Under the pieces are notes generated by a model. It was not told the DNA's origin and searched no databases. It saw only the letters and a list, made by a program, of their open reading frames with translations. The position numbers and the translations under genes were made by a program. DNA of 13,366 nt from DASXMX01 sp036794395 (GTDB lineage: Bacteria; Planctomycetota; Phycisphaerae; Tepidisphaerales; Tepidisphaeraceae), in the NCBI GenBank assembly GCA_036794395.1, contig DAIRGS010000191.1, positions 1 through 13,366 on the forward strand, written 5' to 3'. This document shows positions 1 through 6,146 of this stretch, piece by piece; position 1 is the first letter of the stretch, and each line of letters starts with the position of its first letter.

Positions 1-170
1 ACGATATGTTGCCAGTCGAGGTAGATCACGGTGTCCTGTATAGCGGGATTTGATGCAGCGTAGAATGGGCGATCAAGACGGATTGCGGATTTGAGAATTT
101 CAAATCTTCAATTTGAGATTTCAGATTTGAGATGGCCTATCGGTGATTTGAAGAATGGGCGAGGTGTGAG
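1..170. other. Left-edge region, no assignable gene
   Basis: I see no complete gene here. Two short open frames touch the left edge. On the + strand a frame reads DMLPVEVDHGVLYSGI and stops at a TGA at 51-53. On the - strand a frame leaving the window includes DTVIYLDWQHIV, with a possible GTG start at 29-27 preceded by AGGA. Either could be the end of a flanking gene, and the sequence does not decide between them. The rest holds the A/T-rich heptamer repeat (88-133) and the leader of the gene starting at 171. An 11-base direct repeat, agaatgggcga, occurs at 62-72 and 152-162, on either side of the heptamer array. Confidence 0.4.
88..133. repeat. A/T-rich heptamer repeat, intergenic copy
   Basis: Roughly 7-base units such as gatttga, aatttca, aatcttc, aatttga, gatttca and gatttga run through this stretch, with one extra g at position 95. 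Positions 110-133 match 8730-8753 inside waaA at 23 of 24 bases in the same orientation, so the two are copies of one dispersed element. Its A/T richness contrasts with the G-rich coding sequence around it. It lies about 40 bases before the start of the isomerase-like gene. No open reading frame or transposase is associated with it. Confidence 0.8.
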
Positions 171-1169
171 GTGAATGTAGAGCAGGGAACCCGGTACGTT
201 CTGACTTCGTACGGCATGCCGCACGTGATGGGGTATCTGGCGACGAAGGATGGGAAGCTTCATGCCGAGCCATTGACGCCCGTGGGGTTGATGGATGCGG
301 CTGTTGAATTCGGGCTGGCCGGAGTTGAGTTTCCGCTGGGAACGGTGACGCCTGAAGCGATTGACGTACTGCGCGATGCGCTTCAATCCCGTGGATTAAG
401 CGTGGTCGCGGATTATATGGTCATAGTGGATGGAGACTGCGAGGACTTTCGGAACTTTCTCCGGGCGACGGCCCGGTTGGGTGCAAAGGTGGGGCGGGCG
501 ATCATGAGCAAAATCCTTTGTGGCGATCGCCGGACGCTGGCGGGCGGGTGGGACGAAAGGCTCAAGGCGGTGGCGCAGCGGCTGAAAGAAACGCTGCCTT
601 TGGCGGAGGATCTTGGCCTGTGCATCGCGCTGGAGAATCATCAGGATGCGACAACAGATGATTTCTTTCGGCTGCACGAGATGACTGGGTTTCACCCGGC
701 GTTTGGGGTGACGCTGGATACGGGCAATCCGCTTTCTGTGGGTGAGGAGCCGGTGGAGGCGGCGCGGAGGCTAGCGCCGCTGATTCGACACCTTCATCTG
801 AAGGATTACACAATTCATTACGCACCGGAAGGGTACAGGCTGGTGCGATGTGCGGCGGGGGATGGCGCAATCGACTTTCGCGCGATTCTCGATATCGTGA
901 GCGCCAACGGCCACAATGTGACCCCGGGCATTGAGATCGCGGCTCAGCCGACGCGAACGGTTCCGTTTCTTGAGCCGGAATGGTGGCAGTGTTATCCCAA
1001 GCGCGATGCCCACGATTTGGTTGCGGCGCTGAAGGTGTTGTGGACGAAGGGCCGGCCCGCAAGCGAGCCGTACTCCAGTGCGTGGGAGCGTGGGGAAGAC
1101 TCGACGACTGTTGCGAAGGAAGAATGGGAGTTGGTGAAAAGAAGTGTGGAGTATTTTAAGAAGTGCTGA
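171..1169 (+). CDS. Sugar phosphate isomerase/epimerase-like TIM-barrel protein
   Basis: The 332-residue protein fits the xylose-isomerase-like TIM-barrel superfamily (AP endonuclease 2 fold). Members bind a divalent metal and isomerise or epimerise sugars and related compounds; the exact substrate cannot be read from the sequence. Candidate metal ligands lie on the expected strands: Glu155 in ALEN, Asp183 in TLDTGN, His207/His209 in HLHLKDY and Glu255 in GIEI. There is no signal peptide, so it should be cytoplasmic. The GTG start at 171 is chosen because GAGG lies 6-9 bases upstream and the frame is closed by a TGA at 144-146; no ATG lies between. The last codon and stop fall in an AGTGCTGAG repeat unit, so the C-terminus may have been reshaped by repeat insertion. 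The dehydrogenase genes that follow suggest carbohydrate or polyol catabolism. The family call is firm; the reaction is unknown. Confidence 0.85.
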   Translation: MNVEQGTRYVLTSYGMPHVMGYLATKDGKLHAEPLTPVGLMDAAVEFGLAGVEFPLGTVTPEAIDVLRDALQSRGLSVVADYMVIVDGDCEDFRNFLRATARLGAKVGRAIMSKILCGDRRTLAGGWDERLKAVAQRLKETLPLAEDLGLCIALENHQDATTDDFFRLHEMTGFHPAFGVTLDTGNPLSVGEEPVEAARRLAPLIRHLHLKDYTIHYAPEGYRLVRCAAGDGAIDFRAILDIVSANGHNVTPGIEIAAQPTRTVPFLEPEWWQCYPKRDAHDLVAALKVLWTKGRPASEPYSSAWERGEDSTTVAKEEWELVKRSVEYFKKC

Positions 1170-1206
1170 GTGCGAATTGAGTGCTGAGCGCTGAGGGCGG
1201 AGTGCT
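1162..1206. repeat. AGTGCTGAG-type dispersed repeat
   Basis: The unit agtgctgag occurs at 1162-1170 and 1180-1188. Related pieces are agtgcgaa at 1169-1176, gcgctgag at 1188-1195 and agtgct at 1201-1206. The first unit supplies the final Cys codon and the TGA stop of the upstream gene. I associate this degenerate repeat with planctomycete intergenic DNA, which is recollection rather than something the sequence proves. Confidence 0.55.
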
Positions 1207-1241
1207 AAATGAACGGATTCCGCGCCATTGCATTCAAGTGG

Positions 1242-1260
1242 CACGGGTTTCTAACCCGTG
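1242..1260. repeat. Short perfect hairpin repeat, CACGGGTT/AACCCGTG
   Basis: Arms cacgggtt (1242-1249) and aacccgtg (1253-1260) are perfectly complementary around a 3-base centre. A related hairpin in the opposite orientation is at 1372-1391, so the two bracket the stretch between them. No T-tract follows on the + strand, so it is not a standard terminator. It looks like a dispersed palindromic repeat. Confidence 0.6.
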
Positions 1261-1293
1261 TTTGGCGGAGCCGCGGGTCCAACGACGGGTGGT

Positions 1294-1338
1294 ATGTGGG
1301 AAAACCAACGTGCCGAATCGGGCTTGTTTTTCCCACAT
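1294..1338. repeat. Inverted repeat ATGTGGGAAAA / TTTTCCCACAT
   Basis: The 11-base arms at 1294-1304 and 1328-1338 are perfect reverse complements separated by 23 bases. A third copy, in direct orientation and extended to 13 bases (atgtgggaaaacc), is at 1434-1446, immediately before the ribosome binding site of the downstream dehydrogenase gene. The element could be a mobile palindromic repeat or a set of three regulator sites. Confidence 0.65.
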
Positions 1339-1371
1339 CTGACCCGGCGCTGATGGTGATCCCCCTCGATC

Positions 1372-1391
1372 ATGGGCTGGAAGCCCCATGT
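1372..1391. repeat. Hairpin repeat CATGGG/CCCATG, opposite orientation to 1242-1260
   Basis: Arms catggg (1371-1376) and cccatg (1385-1390) enclose ctggaagc. Read on the - strand the element matches the pattern TG(G/A)CA(C/T)GGG..CCC(A/G)TG seen at 1240-1260, so it is an inverted relative of that hairpin. An open frame begins within it and runs into the dehydrogenase gene, but these upstream codons are repeat-derived and not the true start of that gene. Confidence 0.5.
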
Positions 1392-1433
1392 CACGAGCAG
1401 GCGCGGAATCGCGCATGGTTATTTACGTGTTGA

Positions 1434-1446
1434 ATGTGGGAAAACC
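1434..1446 (+). promoter_or_regulatory. Third ATGTGGGAAAACC copy abutting an RBS
   Basis: These 13 bases repeat 1294-1306 exactly. They end just before ttggagg, whose GGAGG (1449-1453) lies 5 bases before the GTG start at 1459. A bound factor or a pairing with the inverted copy at 1328-1338 could therefore affect translation or transcription of the dehydrogenase gene. The position is a fact; any regulatory role is inference. Confidence 0.35.
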
Positions 1447-1458
1447 TTGGAGGCTCAC

Positions 1459-2235
1459 GTGGCGAAGACAGTTTTGGATCAATTCAGAATTGATGGGCGC
1501 AAGGCGCTGGTAACTGGCGCAGCGCGGGGGTTGGGCAAGGTGATTGCGATGGCGCTGGCGGAGGCGGGGGCGGATGTAGTGATTACGAGCCGGACGCTGA
1601 GCGAATGTCAGGCGACGGCCGAAGAGATCGCCAAGGCAACGGGCCGAAAAACACATGCCATCGCGGCGGATGTTTCGCGGAGCGGGGAAGTGGGCGGACT
1701 GTTTGCAGCGGCGCAGGCGGTTATCGGGCCGATCGACATTCTGGTGAATAACGCGGGTATCAACATTCGCGGGCCTTCGGCGCAGTTTAAGGAAGCCGAT
1801 TGGGACGCGGTGGTGGATATCAATCTCAAAGCACCGTTTCTCTGCGCGAAAGAAGTGATGACGGGCATGTGCCAGCGCGGGTGGGGGCGGATCATTAATT
1901 TGGGCTCGATTATGTCGGTGATCGCACTGGCCGAGCGTGCGCCGTATTCGGCTGCGAAGGCCGGCGTCATGGGCCTGACGCGCGTGCTGGCGCTGGAAAC
2001 CGCCGGCAAAGGCGTGACGGTAAACGCGATTTGCCCAGGGCCCTTTGCAACCGAGATGAATAAGCCGTTGCTGGAAGATCCAGTGAAGTACAACGCCTTT
2101 GTGTCGAAGATCCCGATGGGCCGGTGGGGCGAGTTGCACGAGATCGCCGGAGCGGCGCTGTTCCTGGCGTCGGATGCTTCGTCGTTTGTGACGGGGACGG
2201 GCTTGTTTGTGGATGGTGGATGGACGGCTTGGTGA
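1459..2235 (+). CDS. Short-chain dehydrogenase/reductase, gluconate 5-dehydrogenase-like
   Basis: This is a classical SDR of 258 residues, a typical length. It has the cofactor glycine motif TGAARGLG (19-26), NNAG (97-100) and the catalytic set Asn122, Ser150, Tyr163 and Lys167 (YSAAK). The C-terminal part ends in FVTGTGLFVDGGW, as usual. Arg45 after the second strand favours NADP(H) over NAD(H), which is inference. Overall it resembles gluconate 5-dehydrogenase and 2-deoxy-gluconate 3-dehydrogenase types, which oxidise or reduce a sugar-acid hydroxyl in the cytoplasm. The GTG start at 1459 is preferred because GGAGG stands 5 bases upstream. Extending to the ATG at 1372 would add 29 residues coded by palindromic repeat sequence. 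Ten bases separate its stop from the next gene, so it probably heads an operon with the two paralogous unknown proteins and the second SDR. Confidence 0.9.
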   Translation: MAKTVLDQFRIDGRKALVTGAARGLGKVIAMALAEAGADVVITSRTLSECQATAEEIAKATGRKTHAIAADVSRSGEVGGLFAAAQAVIGPIDILVNNAGINIRGPSAQFKEADWDAVVDINLKAPFLCAKEVMTGMCQRGWGRIINLGSIMSVIALAERAPYSAAKAGVMGLTRVLALETAGKGVTVNAICPGPFATEMNKPLLEDPVKYNAFVSKIPMGRWGELHEIAGAALFLASDASSFVTGTGLFVDGGWTAW

Positions 2236-2245
2236 GTTGGTTTAG

Positions 2246-2884
2246 ATGAATCGCAGCAATTTCCTCCAACCTTTGGTGCCTGCGGACACGGACCATGAAA
2301 ATGATTTGGAATCATGCCCACCTCGGTCAGTTCGTGGGAAGGAAATCGGCTTGGGGGATGTAAGTTGGAACGGTGAAATTGACGCTCCCGCATTTAAGGC
2401 ATTCCGGCATAAGACCTCTCACGCTGACAGCAGTGCTGCGGGATCGAAATACGCGCTTTCCATCTGGGGTGGGAAAGTTGAAGACGCACCGCCGGAGTCT
2501 GCCATCACTTTGGCAACGGAGTTCTTGGCCCGGCAGAATGAGATTGTCGATGCGGTTGCCACGGCGTTTTGCGACGAGTTCCACGGGCGCGGTTTGGATT
2601 CGGGCATGTGGTGGTTCAACGGACTCAATCGAGAAGATGCCGCATGGGTCTTGCAAGGTCGCACGTTTAACACGCCCGATGACATGTTGGCCGCATTGCA
2701 ACTTACGGGCATTATCATAAGAAACGATATGGATGGCGTGGATGGCTACATCGCGCACCTCTGCTTTCACGCGGATTTCGAAGAGGAGCACGGTGTAGGG
2801 GTGCTGACCGATGTCCGTAAAGTTTTGGGGACGGGCTACCTCGAGGACGTGACGCCGTATGGATTCAAGTACGACGAAACCTGA
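2246..2884 (+). CDS. Hypothetical protein, paralogue 1 of a tandem pair
   Basis: I do not recognise a named function for this 212-residue protein. It is clearly paralogous to the product at 2989-3597. Shared blocks include DAPAFKAFR near residue 47, ARQNEIVDAV (95-104), DEFHGRGLDSGMWW (110-123), RTF..DDMLAAL (139-151), DFEEEHG (177-183) and KVLGTGYL..YGFKYDE to the end. The acidic EEHG...GTGY tail recalls small DUF6985/DUF2004-like domains, some of which occur among immunity-type proteins; this is a weak, memory-based comparison. There is no signal peptide or membrane segment, so it is probably cytoplasmic. The first 35 residues do not align well with the paralogue. The ATG start has only a weak ribosome site (ggtgag at 2229-2234) and lies 10 bases after the SDR stop, which suggests translational coupling. 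The TGA stop is followed in the same frame by a remnant of another copy. Confidence 0.75.
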   Translation: MNRSNFLQPLVPADTDHENDLESCPPRSVRGKEIGLGDVSWNGEIDAPAFKAFRHKTSHADSSAAGSKYALSIWGGKVEDAPPESAITLATEFLARQNEIVDAVATAFCDEFHGRGLDSGMWWFNGLNREDAAWVLQGRTFNTPDDMLAALQLTGIIIRNDMDGVDGYIAHLCFHADFEEEHGVGVLTDVRKVLGTGYLEDVTPYGFKYDET

Positions 2885-2986
2885 CCACTACCTGATGATC
2901 TGCAGATTGACGAGTTGAAGGTGTTGGGCGCCGGATACTTTAGCAATGTGACGTTGTACAGTTTTGAATATCTGGAAGAAGACTAG
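2885..2986 (+). pseudogene. C-terminal remnant of a third paralogue copy
   Basis: Directly after the TGA of the preceding gene, in the same frame, 33 sense codons run to a TAG at 2984-2986. The translation contains ELKVLGAGYFSNVTLYSFEY and ends LEED. This aligns with the C-termini of both flanking paralogues (RKVLGTGYLEDVTPYGFKYD and DKVLGTGYLDSPMAYGFKFD). The rest of the domain is absent and there is no start codon, so this is a scrap left by deletion or unequal recombination within a tandem array. Its last bases (ggaagaag, 2974-2981) now serve as the likely ribosome binding site for the gene starting at 2989. Readthrough of the TGA would fuse it to the first paralogue, but nothing shows that this happens. 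Confidence 0.75.
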
Positions 2987-2988
2987 CC

Positions 2989-3597
2989 ATGAATCCAACC
3001 TGGCGACATCCAATGCTTGGCGAGTTGACTGGAGAGCCGAGTCTTTATGGGGGAATGTCGTGGCATGGCGCGGTGGATGCGCCGGCGTTTGAGGCTTTTC
3101 GGTTTGGGGATTGGGTCCGGGCGTATGTCCAGAGCGCCCACGATCTGCCCAAGGGGAAATACAAGCTGTGGATGTATGGCGACAAGACGACGAAAGACGC
3201 TCCGGTGGAGGAGGCGGTGGCGATGGCGGTTCGCGTGCTTGAGCGGCAGAACGCGATCGTGGAACTGGTGATTGCGGCAGTCATGGACGAGCTTCACGGG
3301 AGGGGCCCGGACTCGGGAATGTGGTGGTACAACGCGCTGGCCAAGCCCAATGTGACGCAGATGCTTGCCTGCCGCACGTTTGAGAGCAACGACGACGTGT
3401 TGGCGTCGCTGCGCTTGAGCGGGATCATGATTTCCGAAAAGTTCGGGGGCGTGGATCGTTACGCGGCGAATCTCTGGTTCGATTCTGAGTTTGAAGAAGA
3501 GCACGACTTCTGCGTGCTGACCGACGGTGACAAAGTGCTCGGGACGGGTTATCTCGATAGCCCGATGGCGTATGGGTTCAAATTCGACGAGGAATGA
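2989..3597 (+). CDS. Hypothetical protein, paralogue 2 of a tandem pair
   Basis: This 202-residue protein has no function I can name. It aligns with the upstream paralogue along most of its length, and without gaps over roughly the last 100 residues. Landmarks are WHGAVDAPAFEAFRF (25-39), ERQNAIVELV (85-94), DELHGRGPDSGMWWYN (100-115), RTFESNDDVLASLRLSGI (129-146), GVDRYAANLWF (154-164), EFEEEHDF (167-174) and DKVLGTGYLD (181-190). The invariant HGRG.DSGMWW block and the acidic EFEEEH block are the likeliest functional surfaces. There is no signal peptide or transmembrane segment. The ATG at 2989 sits 8 bases after ggaagaag. The next SDR begins 15 bases after its stop, so the pair is embedded between two dehydrogenases. 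A small-domain immunity-like or enzyme-accessory role is possible, but neither is demonstrated. Confidence 0.75.
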   Translation: MNPTWRHPMLGELTGEPSLYGGMSWHGAVDAPAFEAFRFGDWVRAYVQSAHDLPKGKYKLWMYGDKTTKDAPVEEAVAMAVRVLERQNAIVELVIAAVMDELHGRGPDSGMWWYNALAKPNVTQMLACRTFESNDDVLASLRLSGIMISEKFGGVDRYAANLWFDSEFEEEHDFCVLTDGDKVLGTGYLDSPMAYGFKFDEE

Positions 3598-3612
3598 AGG
3601 AAGGGTGCCGAC

Positions 3613-4419
3613 ATGAGTAGCTTGAAAGGAAAGATCGCGTTCGTAACCGGCTCGGGCCGTGGCCTCGGCCGGGCGATTGTGGAGCGACTGGCCGAGGCGG
3701 GGGCGGATGTGGCGATTCATGATATTTCGCAGCAGGCGCCGGCGGAGTTTGGGGAGGCGAAGGATCTGGATGACGTTGCGTCGCAGATCGCCGCCAAATT
3801 CAGCGTGCGGACGGTGGCGGTGACGGCCGACATTGCCAGCGCGGAGCTGGTGGCGGCGGCGGTGAAAAAGATTGAGGGAACTCTGGGGCCGATTAGCCTG
3901 CTGGTGAACAATGCCGGCGGGGACATCGCATTGAAGGGCGGGAAGCCCAAGCCCAACGATTCGCTCAATATTCCGATGGAGGATGTACGGGCGATTCTGG
4001 ATCGGAATCTGGTGGGGACGATGGTTGTGACGCGCGCGATTGTGCCGGGCATGATCCAGCGCAAGGGCGGCTCGGTCGTATTCATCGGATCAGACGCGGC
4101 CCATATGGGATGCACCGATGGCGTGGCGTATGCGGTGGCCAAGGCGGCGGTGGTGCATTTTTGCCGGTGTGTGGCGTTGGAGCTTCGGCCGCACGGGGTG
4201 CGGGCGAACGTCATCAGCCCGGGGCCAACCAAGACGGCCCGGTTTCTGGTGACGCGAACGATCGATCCAAAGTTGGCAGAAGAAGGCGTTTCGCTCGATC
4301 GTTATGGCAGCCCACGTGATATCGCCAATGGTGTCGCATTCCTGTGCGGACCTGATGCATCGTTTGTCACGGGCCAGGTTCTGCGCGTCGATGGCGGGTG
4401 GCTAGTCACCCCCCTTTAA
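3613..4419 (+). CDS. Short-chain dehydrogenase/reductase, second in cluster
   Basis: This 268-residue classical SDR has TGSGRGLG (12-19), NNAGG (99-103), Asn132, Ser160, Tyr173 and Lys177 (YAVAK), and the terminal FVTGQVLRVDGGW. Asp37 at the end of the second strand (IHD) points to NAD(H) rather than the NADP(H) suggested for the first SDR, so the two may act at different steps. A loop of about 20 residues after NNAGG (GGKPKPNDSLNIPMED) is longer than in typical members and probably lines the substrate pocket. The ATG at 3613 has aaggaaggg upstream. It is the last gene of the + strand group; the next gene is convergent and ends about 34 bases away, and I see no clear terminator between them. 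The SDR assignment is firm; the substrate is unknown, with a sugar or sugar-derived alcohol favoured by context. Confidence 0.9.
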   Translation: MSSLKGKIAFVTGSGRGLGRAIVERLAEAGADVAIHDISQQAPAEFGEAKDLDDVASQIAAKFSVRTVAVTADIASAELVAAAVKKIEGTLGPISLLVNNAGGDIALKGGKPKPNDSLNIPMEDVRAILDRNLVGTMVVTRAIVPGMIQRKGGSVVFIGSDAAHMGCTDGVAYAVAKAAVVHFCRCVALELRPHGVRANVISPGPTKTARFLVTRTIDPKLAEEGVSLDRYGSPRDIANGVAFLCGPDASFVTGQVLRVDGGWLVTPL

Positions 4420-4453
4420 CTCTCAGGTAGCGTGCGACAGGATCGGCCAAATG

Positions 4454-4873
4454 TCAGTGCGGCGCGGGTAATTGCGTCATACCTGTCAGCATGGCCTCGG
4501 CAGTCGGCGGAGCGAGGTGCTTGCGGATCATTTCAAGAAGGTCGCGAGGGGTGTACTCGTTCTTAATGAGGTACTCGCTCACGTTGAGCGTTCGCGCCTT
4601 CATGCTATGAGCGTGGTCTTTCATGCCCGTCATCATGATAACTGGAATGCGCTTCCACTTGGGGAAACGGCGGATTCCTGCCAGAAACGTCAATCCATCG
4701 ACTTCGGGCATCATGTGATCCAGCAGGATAATGTCAGGCTTGAACTCCTTAAGGCGCACGAGGCCTTCAGCGCCATTCCTGGCGGTCGCGGTTTCATACT
4801 GTTCGCGGCCCAGCCACTTAGCCAAACCCTCCCGGCTTGCCGGGGCATCATCTACGATCAAAATTTTACTCAT
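4454..4873 (-). CDS. Stand-alone receiver-domain response regulator
   Basis: The 139-residue protein is a single CheY-like receiver. The acidic pair Asp8-Asp9, the phospho-acceptor Asp52 (LLDHMMP), Thr82 (MMTG) and Lys104 are all present, so it should accept phosphate normally. About 20 residues with no recognisable output domain follow the receiver, so it probably acts by protein contact or as a phosphate sink. The ATG at 4873 is chosen because GGGAGG lies directly upstream and the frame then begins with the usual SKILIVDD. A TTG at 4978 would add 35 unmatched residues. It lies 112 bases after the propeller gene and has its own candidate promoter there, so it may be transcribed separately. 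The membrane histidine kinase encoded upstream is a plausible phosphate source. Confidence 0.9.
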   Translation of the reverse strand: MSKILIVDDAPASREGLAKWLGREQYETATARNGAEGLVRLKEFKPDIILLDHMMPEVDGLTFLAGIRRFPKWKRIPVIMMTGMKDHAHSMKARTLNVSEYLIKNEYTPRDLLEMIRKHLAPPTAEAMLTGMTQLPAPH

Positions 4874-4948
4874 TTGCCTCCCGAAGGACGGATTGTGTTC
4901 GGACTGGAAGAGCAAAAGGTGTTCCATCCCACAATTCGCACGAATCCG

Positions 4949-4978
4949 ATTATGCGGGTAATTCGACGCCAGGTGCAA
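4949..4978 (-). promoter_or_regulatory. Candidate promoter for the stand-alone receiver gene
   Basis: On the - strand TTGCAC (4978-4973) and CATAAT (4954-4949) are separated by 18 bases, close to the vegetative sigma consensus. They lie in the gap between the propeller gene stop and the receiver gene start. The implied leader is about 70 bases long. The prediction rests on sequence only. Confidence 0.35.
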
Positions 4979-4985
4979 CTATCAA

Positions 4986-6146
4986 TTAATAAACCAACAC
5001 AAAGTTGCCCTTGGCGGTCGCGAATGCGGCTGGGCAGTCCCAATTGGGGAGGCCGGGCGCGACGTTAGGCTGGGGAAGAAGGGGAGTTCCAGCAGCGCTA
5101 AAGATTTGCCATTGCACAGCTCCGCCCTTGTTCCAGCTGGTGCCTTCGGCCCAGGCGAGAAGGACGTCGCCGGCCGGGTTCGTGGCCAGGGCCGGATGTT
5201 TCGAGGAGGGTTTGGATTCCAAATGTACAGAAGTGGGTTGGGGGGCTGAATCGCGGAAACGGGCAGTATCGAACGGGGCCCAGCTAACGGTGCCCTGCGT
5301 TTCCCAGGCTGCCAGCAGGCGACCTTTAGACGGTGCGAAACCGGCGGTGCTCATGATGCATGTGCCTGCGGTCATCGGCGCTATTTCGCGGCGCTCGGAT
5401 GTGGAAAGATCCGGGGAGATTTCAAGCAGGTACATCCCGCGATGAATCATCTGGGCGGCAGAGCGATAAAGGACGAATAGTTTGCCGTCGGCAAAAGCCA
5501 TGCGCATTCCACAGCAGCCGCACGCTCCGGTGGAGGGATCGGATACGGGTATTTCGGTGGCGAAAGTTTTGCCATCGTCAGTCGATCGCGCGATCCACAC
5601 GCGCCGCGTCTGCTCGTCGCCGCCCTGGGCGGTTGGCGCATGCCAGCCGACATAGACGTTTCCGGTTTCGTCGGCGGCGATGGAGCCGCCGCCATCGAGG
5701 CCGGGATGTTGGGCGATGAGGTTACGTTGCGGCTCGAAGCCGGTGCCGTCATCGTTCAGGCGCGTGTAGAGCATGGGGGCGAATTTGTTATCCGCTTTGG
5801 GCAGGGCATCGGTTGAGCCCATCCAGGCGACGTGGGGCCTGGAACTCCGGCCCATTGCCAGATGCGCGCCGCGAACGGTGCCTATGGCGATCGCGCTACC
5901 CGGCTGGCTATTGACGCGAAGTGGATGGGACCAGGTGGCGCCATCGTCAGCCGAGTGAATATAGAAGATGTCGCAGTGAGCGGGATCGCCCTTCAGGTAG
6001 ATCAGGTGTGCGATGCCCGCTTGATCAACGGAGGCTTGCGGCTGAACAGCGCCGTCAGGAATGCGGTAGATGGTGACCGAGGGCTGGGCCAGGGCAAGGT
6101 GCGCCAGGAGAAGGATCATCGCGCCGGCAAAAACAATTGGTCTCAA
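4986..6146 (-). CDS. Secreted BNR/Asp-box beta-propeller (sialidase-like) protein
   Basis: The 386-residue product starts with a signal peptide: MR followed by a hydrophobic stretch to about residue 20, with probable cleavage after LALA. It should therefore be periplasmic or extracellular. Two Asp-box motifs, SADDGATW (65-72) and STDDGKTF (188-195), mark a BNR/sialidase-type beta-propeller. The catalytic Arg triad and Tyr of true sialidases are not evident, so enzyme activity should not be assumed. A Cys cluster CGCC (209-212), with Cys263 and two further Cys, could bind metal or form disulfides. The TTG start at 6146 overlaps the upstream regulator stop by 4 bases (TTGA) and has AGGGA upstream; starting at the internal Met10 would lose the positively charged n-region. 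Coupling to a kinase and regulator suggests a sensory or accessory role, or an output of that system. Confidence 0.8.
   Translation of the reverse strand: MRPIVFAGAMILLLAHLALAQPSVTIYRIPDGAVQPQASVDQAGIAHLIYLKGDPAHCDIFYIHSADDGATWSHPLRVNSQPGSAIAIGTVRGAHLAMGRSSRPHVAWMGSTDALPKADNKFAPMLYTRLNDDGTGFEPQRNLIAQHPGLDGGGSIAADETGNVYVGWHAPTAQGGDEQTRRVWIARSTDDGKTFATEIPVSDPSTGACGCCGMRMAFADGKLFVLYRSAAQMIHRGMYLLEISPDLSTSERREIAPMTAGTCIMSTAGFAPSKGRLLAAWETQGTVSWAPFDTARFRDSAPQPTSVHLESKPSSKHPALATNPAGDVLLAWAEGTSWNKGGAVQWQIFSAAGTPLLPQPNVAPGLPNWDCPAAFATAKGNFVLVY

Noticed and set aside
1209..1433. Small + strand frame of 74 codons in the gap before the first SDR
   Set aside because: It is made entirely of hairpin and inverted-repeat sequence and has no ribosome binding site.
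1372..1458. Possible 29-residue N-terminal extension of the first SDR
   Set aside because: The codons are repeat-derived, and GGAGG is ideally placed for the GTG at 1459.
2983..3720. - strand open frame (245 codons) opposite the second paralogue and SDR start
   Set aside because: It is antisense to conserved proteins, with an Arg/His/Pro-rich composition typical of shadow frames.
4874..4978. N-terminal extension of the stand-alone receiver from a TTG
   Set aside because: The added residues match nothing in receivers, and a GGGAGG site precedes the internal ATG directly.
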